Virus record (IMG/VR): IMGVR_UViG_3300042369_000167 | Location: 1-45,439 of that record | Reading direction: 5' to 3' (one strand) | DNA from: a virus | Length of the DNA stretch: 45,439 nt | Shown: piece after piece, positions 40,135 through 45,439 of the stretch | Layout: every line of letters starts with the position of its first letter | Numbering within the stretch: position 1 is the stretch's first letter | The notes under the pieces: model-generated | The model's input: only the letters and a program-made list of their open reading frames with translations | What the model was told of the DNA's origin: nothing | The model's database searches: none | Made by a program: the position numbers and the translations under genes

Positions 40135-40650
40135 TTAGTTTTTCTGCGCAAGTATTATATCTACATACTGCACCGACAATTGTAGCGTAGGAGACACGGG
40201 GGTCCCTGATGTACTATGCTGGTGACTACCCCCACCGCCAATTAATTGGCTGACTTGCGGTCCAGTGGAACCCGGCTGAACTACTGGCTGGAGGTAAGAC
40301 CCGGAGGCAAAACATTTTCTTTGGGTTATGCCACCTACCAAATGGGTATGGGCGGGAATCTGTGTCAGTGATAATGTAGTAGCTGCCCCCACAAGCGTAT
40401 TTGCTGCAAATGATACTGACTTATCTGTGAATACTGTACTAAAGCCTGTCGTACCTCCCGAACTAACGGTCCCTGCTACTAACCTTAACATCTTATCATT
40501 ATGTGTGGTTATTTTTGTCCATCCAACTGGAGCCGCTGTTTGCTGAAATATAGATATACTCCCTAACGGTATCGTATAACTGAAATTACTAATACTGTAG
40601 GGTAGTGATCCTATATTGCTGGCTGTGTTCTTACTATTTCTATGTATCAT
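40135..40650 (-). CDS. Short tail-collar protein 2
   Basis: This 171-aa protein repeats the layout of its neighbours: anchor MIHRNSKNTASNIGSLPY, collar SIFQQTAAPVGWTKITTHND, LVAGTVSSGG, TQIPAHTHLVGG, GGGGSHQHST, ending VDIILAQKN. The tip insert (QRKCFASGSYLQPVVQPG) is unlike those of the other copies. It is a paralogue in the collar array. Confidence 0.82.
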   Translation of the reverse strand: MIHRNSKNTASNIGSLPYSISNFSYTIPLGSISIFQQTAAPVGWTKITTHNDKMLRLVAGTVSSGGTTGFSTVFTDKSVSFAANTLVGAATTLSLTQIPAHTHLVGGITQRKCFASGSYLQPVVQPGSTGPQVSQLIGGGGSHQHSTSGTPVSPTLQLSVQYVDIILAQKN

Positions 40651-40652
40651 AT

Positions 40653-41183
40653 CTAATTCTTTTGGGCTAGTATGATGTCTACATAGTTAACACCTAGTGG
40701 TACAGCAGCTGATATAGTAGTAGAAGCATGCGTATGTCCTAAGCCACCACCTATACCACTACTGCTCGTAGATAGTACCCCGGGGGGTACATGATTCCAT
40801 GCAGAATAATACACGCAGGGGACCGGATAGCTACATGTATTAAGTGTAGCCCCTTGTACTATATGCGTATGCCCCGGCATTGTAGGTATTGTTATAGTTG
40901 TACTATTTAAAGAAAGCCCAGTTACAGTTGGGGTTTGGCTAGTAAACACTGTAGTAAATGGTAGTGTGCCACCTGCACTAGCCGTTCCTGAGACTATCCG
41001 CAATGCCTTATTATTGTGTGTTGTTAGTTTAGTAAAACCCGTTGGCGCTGTAGATTGACCAAATACAGCTATATCCCCCGGATTAATAGGTGCATCAACA
41101 GGCCATGCATAAGGCAGGGTATTTACCACACCCCCAGCACCATTACTATCTTCGCTGATATTAACCCTGTTACGGTATATCAT
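40653..41183 (-). CDS. Short tail-collar protein 1
   Basis: This 176-aa protein has the anchor MIYRNRVNISEDSNGAG, collar IAVFGQSTAPTGFTKLTTHN, RIVSGTASAGG, PTMPGHTHIVQG, GGGLGHTHAST, ending VDIILAQKN. The tip insert has CSYPVPCVYYSAWNHVPP with two Cys that could form a disulphide. It is the first of the three short collar genes to be transcribed. Confidence 0.82.
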   Translation of the reverse strand: MIYRNRVNISEDSNGAGGVVNTLPYAWPVDAPINPGDIAVFGQSTAPTGFTKLTTHNNKALRIVSGTASAGGTLPFTTVFTSQTPTVTGLSLNSTTITIPTMPGHTHIVQGATLNTCSYPVPCVYYSAWNHVPPGVLSTSSSGIGGGLGHTHASTTISAAVPLGVNYVDIILAQKN

Positions 41184-41184
41184 A

Positions 41185-42330
41185 TTAGGCGGCGATTCTT
41201 TCCCATGTATTAGACTGGTTTACGTTCAGTGTTGTCCATACAGTTTCTCGCCCAATTGTAAAAAATGTACCTTGTACTCCAGTAGGAAATACATAAGAAC
41301 TTAATTGAACATTTACATTTCCAATAGACCCTGTAGCTTGTAATCCTGATGGGTATAATATAACCGCATTTCCTTCCGCTATAACATTGCCTATAGCACC
41401 GGTAGCTTGTAAACCATCATGGATTAATATTATTACATCATTTGCTACTACTATTTCGTCGCCTATAGCACCGGTTGCTTCTACGCCTGTAACGCTAACA
41501 AACCCTAGTCCTGTCTCGTTAGTATCACCTACAGCAGTAGTAGCTTCTACGCCTACAAGTAAGACTTGCCCGGGATTTTGTGTGCGTAGCCGTACATCAT
41601 TTATAGCATCCCCATTTACTACAGAACGGAGGAATACGTCATTGTTGCCAGTAGGTACAATAGGGCCATAGAACCCAGTGTTATCTACTATGAAAGGTTT
41701 AAACCCTCTAGTCTGGTCATTACTTACAGCAATCACAACTGAATTACTTGTTGGTACCGCTGATACAACACCAAACGGAGACATAGCTGGTATCGCACTA
41801 TTAACACCCGGATTAGCTGTATTAGCGTTGAATGTTAATAGCTTACCTCTACCCCCATTAAGCGTACTACTGTTGAACACATATCCCGGGTTCCCCATGT
41901 TAGGGGCAGGTATAAAGTTAAACGGTTTTACTATTAAGTTCTTAGCCCATATAACAGGCCAGTCTTGTGGTATTGACGGGAATGCTATTCCCGGTATGGG
42001 TAGGGGCGCTGCTGCTGCAGGGACTGGAGGGTCAGAAGAAAATGATGATAATAGTGTAGTCCGTGAGGCTGGAACTACCGTGTCTATTGTCGGTGCTAGA
42101 GGTAAAATGTAAGGCGCATAAGCCGCCGCATACCTACCCCCGGGATTGTTTATATTAGCATTCGCACGGGCTATTAACTTGCCCATACCCCCATCAAGCG
42201 TACTTAGAGAGAACCTATAGTTAGGATCCCCCATATTAGGCGCAGGGATACCATCAAAGGTGCTTTGTATTACATTCTTAGCCCATATAGCAGACCGGTC
42301 TTGTAGGGGTGCGGGGAAGGCGATTGGCAT
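41185..42330 (-). CDS. Repeat-module virion protein with ATGAIG repeats
   Basis: This 381-aa protein carries two copies (residues 3-72 and 115-180) of a module of about 65 aa: AFPAPLQDRSAIWAKNVIQ, then IPAPNMGDPNYRFSLSTLDG, then NNPGG. Its C-terminal third has five near-repeats of G-x-x-A-T-G-A-I-G (near residues 260, 282, 306, 329 and 351, the last degenerate), each on a beta strand. This repeat type is found in phage fibre and structural proteins. The N-terminal 72 residues closely match those of the next gene. A tail or head-fibre role is inferred. Confidence 0.75.
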   Translation of the reverse strand: MPIAFPAPLQDRSAIWAKNVIQSTFDGIPAPNMGDPNYRFSLSTLDGGMGKLIARANANINNPGGRYAAAYAPYILPLAPTIDTVVPASRTTLLSSFSSDPPVPAAAAPLPIPGIAFPSIPQDWPVIWAKNLIVKPFNFIPAPNMGNPGYVFNSSTLNGGRGKLLTFNANTANPGVNSAIPAMSPFGVVSAVPTSNSVVIAVSNDQTRGFKPFIVDNTGFYGPIVPTGNNDVFLRSVVNGDAINDVRLRTQNPGQVLLVGVEATTAVGDTNETGLGFVSVTGVEATGAIGDEIVVANDVIILIHDGLQATGAIGNVIAEGNAVILYPSGLQATGSIGNVNVQLSSYVFPTGVQGTFFTIGRETVWTTLNVNQSNTWERIAA

Positions 42331-42339
42331 TGCAGTGCC

Positions 42340-43557
42340 TTACTGTATTAGGGGTGTTGCTACTAGTGTCCTTAACGAAGTGCCAAACAAGTCTGGTTGG
42401 TTTGCTACAGCTTTATATTCTACTAAGAAGAACGGCCCACTGTATGTACCCAGCCCAGCTACTTGCCAGTTTCCTTGGTTGTCCGAAGTAGTTTCTGCTA
42501 CTAATACTTTATCAAATGAGCGGAACACAGAAACTAAACAGTTAGCCAGTGGCACACCATACTGGTCACGACTTACCCCTGTCAACTGCTGGTTATAGGC
42601 AGGTAGCAGTTTAGTAAAGATAATACTTGCATCTACAACTGAATTAACTGTAGGAACAGCTGGGGTAGTAGCACTCTGTTCTCCTATCTGAATTCTATCA
42701 GGTAGACTACCCGGGTTCTGCAAGTTGGCTGTTGATTTTGGCAATAACTTACCCATACCCCCATTAAGCGTGGCTATCGAGAATATATAATTAGGGTTCC
42801 CCAGATTAGGTGCGGGGATACGGCTACCAGCCGGTTTCTGTATTAAGCTCTTAGCAAATATATATGACCAGCCAAGTAGTGCTGGAGGAAAAGGTATTCC
42901 TGTTATAGGAATAGGTAGTGGGAATGGTGTAGCATCAAATGCATACGTCAATATAACTTCTATATTAACTGGCTGCTGCTTTATGACTGGCGGTATAAAT
43001 GGCGTATACGGTATAGCAAAATTACCACCCGGATTATTCAGGTTATTATTTGCTTTAGGTATAGCTTGAATTACACAACCACCCCCAAGAGTATTGTATG
43101 AAAACTTATAGTTGGGGTTCGCCATGTTCGGCGCAGGAACCACATAAAATGGTTTCTGTATTAAATTCTTAGCCCATGTAGCAGACCATCCTTGTATGGG
43201 TGCGGGGAATGCTACCCCCATATCCGCTATAGGTAATATTGTGCCTACAGCCCCAGTGTAATCAAATATTAAGTTAAATAATCTATTGTTAGTTGCGGGT
43301 GCTACTGTATCAACTGTAGGGGATAGGGGGGTAATAATGGGCATATAAGCTGCCGCATACTTACCCCCCGGATTATTTGTATTAGCATTCGACTTAGCTA
43401 ATAACTTCCCCATGCCTCCATCCAGCGTACCTAAAGAAAACCTATAGTTAGGGTTCCCCAAATTAGGAGCAGGAACCCCATTAAAAGTCTTCTGTACTAC
43501 ATTCTTAGCCCATATAGCAGACCAATCTTGTAGAGGTGCTGGGAAGGCAATTGGCAT
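42340..43557 (-). CDS. Repeat-module virion protein with C-terminal Ig-like domain
   Basis: This 405-aa protein has three copies (residues 3-72, 114-184, 219-285) of the module AFPAPLQDWSAIWAKN ... VPAPNLGNPNYRFSLGTL ... NNPGG. After a linker, residues 325-385 form a beta-sandwich-like domain (LTGVSRDQYGVPLANCLVSV, ETTSDNQGNWQVAGLG), similar in style to carboxypeptidase-regulatory or Cna-B folds used for binding. It is a paralogue of the adjacent 381-aa gene with a different C-terminus. No clear ribosome site precedes the start. Confidence 0.75.
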   Translation of the reverse strand: MPIAFPAPLQDWSAIWAKNVVQKTFNGVPAPNLGNPNYRFSLGTLDGGMGKLLAKSNANTNNPGGKYAAAYMPIITPLSPTVDTVAPATNNRLFNLIFDYTGAVGTILPIADMGVAFPAPIQGWSATWAKNLIQKPFYVVPAPNMANPNYKFSYNTLGGGCVIQAIPKANNNLNNPGGNFAIPYTPFIPPVIKQQPVNIEVILTYAFDATPFPLPIPITGIPFPPALLGWSYIFAKSLIQKPAGSRIPAPNLGNPNYIFSIATLNGGMGKLLPKSTANLQNPGSLPDRIQIGEQSATTPAVPTVNSVVDASIIFTKLLPAYNQQLTGVSRDQYGVPLANCLVSVFRSFDKVLVAETTSDNQGNWQVAGLGTYSGPFFLVEYKAVANQPDLFGTSLRTLVATPLIQ

Positions 43558-43562
43558 AAAAC

Positions 43563-44114
43563 TTAGTTACACACATCAACTACATAGTTATGCACTTGGA
43601 ATGAACCAGTAGCTACAGTCTGCGTGAAGAATACATCCAGTGCAGAAGCTGCAGTGTTGTCCATACCAGCACCAACAGCAGGAGTACCGACAGGAACTTG
43701 CAGTATGCCGTTAGAGCCAGCAGCATTTGCTGGAGAGCCTACGACTGCTTCTGACGTGAAGAAACCCATAGGGAAGAAAGTGCTAGAAGCACCAACGCCA
43801 ACCGCACGGCAGATAAGTTCTACTTGGAACATCCAAGGTACTGTGGTTTTTGCTACGACGTTCAAGTTCAACGCACCTGTATCAAACACAATCGTAGTAC
43901 CTGCAGCACCCATACAGATGTCAAGACGCGCTGTACCCGGTGAGGTAACGGCACATGAGATTGCGCCAGACATCGTGTAACGAATACGACGACCAACGTA
44001 GAAAAAGTTATTCGGCAGCACAATGCGGTTAGCTGTCGGAATACACGAGGCTCTGGTACCGGCAGTGTTTGCCACCCCAGAAGTAGAACTAGATACGACT
44101 GTTTCCCATGACAT
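43563..44114 (-). CDS. Beta-rich structural protein
   Basis: This 183-aa protein starts MSWETVVSSSTSGVANTAGT behind AATAAGGAGTAAT. Its sequence alternates beta segments (RIVLPNNFFYVGRRIRYTMS; TTVPWMFQVELICRAVGVG) and ends VHNYVVDVCN. It looks like a jelly-roll virion protein such as a head decoration or minor tail component. Codon choice (aac, ggt, cgt) is more balanced than in nearby genes. No named family is certain. Confidence 0.7.
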   Translation of the reverse strand: MSWETVVSSSTSGVANTAGTRASCIPTANRIVLPNNFFYVGRRIRYTMSGAISCAVTSPGTARLDICMGAAGTTIVFDTGALNLNVVAKTTVPWMFQVELICRAVGVGASSTFFPMGFFTSEAVVGSPANAAGSNGILQVPVGTPAVGAGMDNTAASALDVFFTQTVATGSFQVHNYVVDVCN

Positions 44115-44145
44115 AATATTACTCCTTATTTGAAAAGTATTACCC

Positions 44146-44160
44146 TACCCCGACGGGGTA
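44146..44160 (-). other. Intergenic hairpin between structural genes
   Basis: TACCCC (44146-44151) pairs with GGGGTA (44155-44160) around a 3-nt loop. Reading with transcription (right to left) it lies between the 142-aa and 183-aa genes and is followed by GGGTAATACTTTTC, so it could be a weak or attenuating terminator, or a processing site. The stem is identical to that at 4025-4041. Confidence 0.55.
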
Positions 44161-44162
44161 AT

Positions 44163-44591
44163 CTAAGCAATACGGATTATAGCATTTGCTGCATCTGCAA
44201 CTGGGAATACTATAGTAAAGTCACCCAATGTTGAAGTCTTATCACTACCAAAATCTAATACAGCAATTGCTTTATTTACTGCACTAACATTATATATCAA
44301 TGCGCCTCTGGCTGTCATAGTCACTGCGGGAAATACTGCGTCTGTAAAATCAACTATAGCAGTCGTGCCACTTAATGTAACCGTTGTCCCTAGTAATACC
44401 TGCCCCCCAGCTACATACGGCGTACCACCAGAGCTAATTACTTCATTAGCCGTTGTGTATATTGTAGTAGCTGCACTCAGTGTTGCAGCGCTGGTATACA
44501 AAGCTATATATATCTGGTCGCCAAGTAAGTTATGGACACCCTCTAGTAGCTCTTCTTTAAACGAACTGCACATTCCCTGTGTGATTGCCAT
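44163..44591 (-). CDS. Conserved phage structural protein
   Basis: This 142-aa protein has the common phage layout ITQGMCSSFKEELLEGVHNL, then YIALYTSAATLSAATTIY, TVTLSGTTAIVDFTDAVF, ARGALIYN, and ends ANAIIRIA. Such proteins are widely found among head-tail and tail genes of tailed phages. The precise virion position is not known. It precedes the 183-aa gene. Confidence 0.8.
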   Translation of the reverse strand: MAITQGMCSSFKEELLEGVHNLLGDQIYIALYTSAATLSAATTIYTTANEVISSGGTPYVAGGQVLLGTTVTLSGTTAIVDFTDAVFPAVTMTARGALIYNVSAVNKAIAVLDFGSDKTSTLGDFTIVFPVADAANAIIRIA

Positions 44592-44605
44592 AATATCCCC
44601 TAAAA

Positions 44606-45250
44606 TTAGTTAACTGGAAGCCGTACTTGCCCACTACGGTATGCGTCTCGGCGGTCTTTTCCATCACCCAAGCCCTTCAGTAACTGAAGTGACTCACTAA
44701 AATGCTTGGCATAATACCCAATAATATCAGCCTCGGCTTTCATAAATATAGCTGCTTCTGTTAATGCGCCATATAATAACACAGAGTCAAAATTATTCCC
44801 AAGCCATGTAGTACCTGAGGCTGCAGTTGTTATACTCTCTGGGTACCCATAGTAATGCAATTCTACAGTATACGCCAGATCCGGTGTAGGTCCAATAATA
44901 TAGGTAGTAGCATCAAGCTGCGCATAGTGTCTAGGTATTCCTGTTGCTGATGGATAAGGGTATGCAGTGCGTATAAAATTAACGTCCTTATTCAATAGAA
45001 ATGACTGCGCCAGTGTTGTAGGTGCAACTACAGCTAAAGAGAAAGAAGACAGATAATCTGCGGGCAGTGTAATATACTGCGTCCCTGCTACTAATGCTGA
45101 TGTCTGATTTATTCTTGTTGCTGGTAGCTGTACTGAGTTTATTACTGCCTGTTCTGCTTGCCTTACAAACGTAGGGATAGCCGCTACGAAGTCAGTCTCG
45201 TAGTTCTCACAAAACGATTGTATAGAAGCATTTAGCTCATTATAGTTCAT
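44606..45250 (-). CDS. Head-tail adaptor-like protein
   Basis: This 214-aa protein fits the SU10-type adaptor family: NYNELNASIQSFCENYETDF, FVRQAEQAVINSVQLPA, YITLPADYLSSFSLAV, YIIGPTPDLAYTVELHYYGY, and SVLLYGALTEAAIFMKAE, ending KGLGDGKDRRDAYRSGQ. Such proteins form a ring that joins the portal to the tail. This marks the upstream (right) flank as the portal/capsid region. A small 51-aa gene is encoded upstream. Confidence 0.78.
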   Translation of the reverse strand: MNYNELNASIQSFCENYETDFVAAIPTFVRQAEQAVINSVQLPATRINQTSALVAGTQYITLPADYLSSFSLAVVAPTTLAQSFLLNKDVNFIRTAYPYPSATGIPRHYAQLDATTYIIGPTPDLAYTVELHYYGYPESITTAASGTTWLGNNFDSVLLYGALTEAAIFMKAEADIIGYYAKHFSESLQLLKGLGDGKDRRDAYRSGQVRLPVN

Positions 45251-45258
45251 TGCCTACC

Positions 45259-45414
45259 TTATTGGCTGTTCTTGCTGAAGCCCTTACCCTTAATAGCTGC
45301 ACCAGCACCACGCATTGTCTTGGTATTGGTCTTAGGGATATTGTTAGGATACCCAACATCTTTCTTATCAAGTGCTGCAGCTGGGGCTTCTTTAGGTTGT
45401 CTGTATATTGCCAT
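45259..45414 (-). CDS. Small basic virion-region protein
   Basis: This 51-aa ORF is supported by AAAGGAGGCTAAC before its ATG at 45414. It reads MAIYRQPKEAPAAALDKKDV and ends MRGAGAAIKGKGFSKNSQ. The RGAGAAIKGKGF ending is a common motif of short proteins encoded between capsid and adaptor genes in podovirus-type phages. The gene is complete within the window. Confidence 0.7.
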   Translation of the reverse strand: MAIYRQPKEAPAAALDKKDVGYPNNIPKTNTKTMRGAGAAIKGKGFSKNSQ

Positions 45415-45439
45415 GTTAGCCTCCTTTCTGAGCACGGAT

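Noticed and set aside
36510-41183. Diversity-generating retroelement acting on the variable collar tips
   Set aside because: No reverse transcriptase, accessory gene or template/variable repeat pair with adenine-specific changes was seen. Tip differences look like whole-segment replacement.

Overview
The window is a large piece of a tailed double-stranded DNA bacteriophage genome (Caudoviricetes). Nearly all of it codes. Genes are packed with 1-20 nt overlaps (ATGA, GTGA and TAATG junctions), there are many proteins under 100 aa, and replication, lysis, tail-fibre and internal virion genes are recognisable. No rRNA, tRNA, IS element, CRISPR array or integrase was seen. SleB- and GH24-type peptidoglycan hydrolases, an exported protein of a type known from proteobacteria, and a holin/endolysin/bitopic-membrane-protein cassette suggest a Gram-negative, probably proteobacterial, host. 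Internal virion proteins ending in a giant polyvalent protein suggest a short-tailed, DNA-ejecting particle; this is inference. Terminase, portal and major capsid genes are not visible and presumably lie outside the window.

Layout. Positions 1-20030 are a plus-strand early/middle arm. It starts inside a VWA/MIDAS-domain gene and continues with small accessory genes to about 10.9 kb. These include a short noncoding, hairpin-rich element (3866-4061), a SleB cell-wall hydrolase with a 43-aa membrane protein, an XRE-type regulator, an Sm-like candidate, a DUF3310 protein, a VRR-NUC nuclease and several zinc-ribbon proteins. The replication/recombination block follows: family A DNA polymerase with proofreading domain, Cas4/RecB-like Fe-S nuclease, HNH nuclease, SNF2-type ATPase, a consensus sigma70-like promoter, a coiled-coil protein, an excisionase-like HTH protein, a probable ssDNA-binding protein and a 982-aa primase-helicase. 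A strong rho-independent terminator (20063-20089) closes this arm.

Positions 20100-45439 are a minus-strand late arm, transcribed right to left towards the same terminator. In transcription order it has a head-tail adaptor-like protein, small structural proteins, two proteins built from a shared approximately 65-aa repeat, three short tail-collar proteins, a small tail protein, two cupins, two long collar-type fibres, two small proteins (one with a membrane segment), holin, signal-anchor GH24 endolysin, a spanin-like protein, a 964-aa tail/stabilisation-type protein, and five internal or ejected virion proteins. The last is a 2021-aa protein with GNAT-like, HExxxH and LPD38-like regions.

How the genes fit together: the left arm supplies host take-over functions and a complete replisome core; the right arm builds the tail and ejection apparatus and lyses the cell. 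The least ordinary parts are the five-member collar-domain adhesin array, the module-shuffled repeat pair beside it, the CAA repeat read as poly-Q in one gene and poly-N in the next, the structured noncoding element, the early-arm hydrolase separate from the late lysis cassette, and the giant polyvalent protein. No stretch over 300 bases lacks a gene; the longest gap is 3866-4061.
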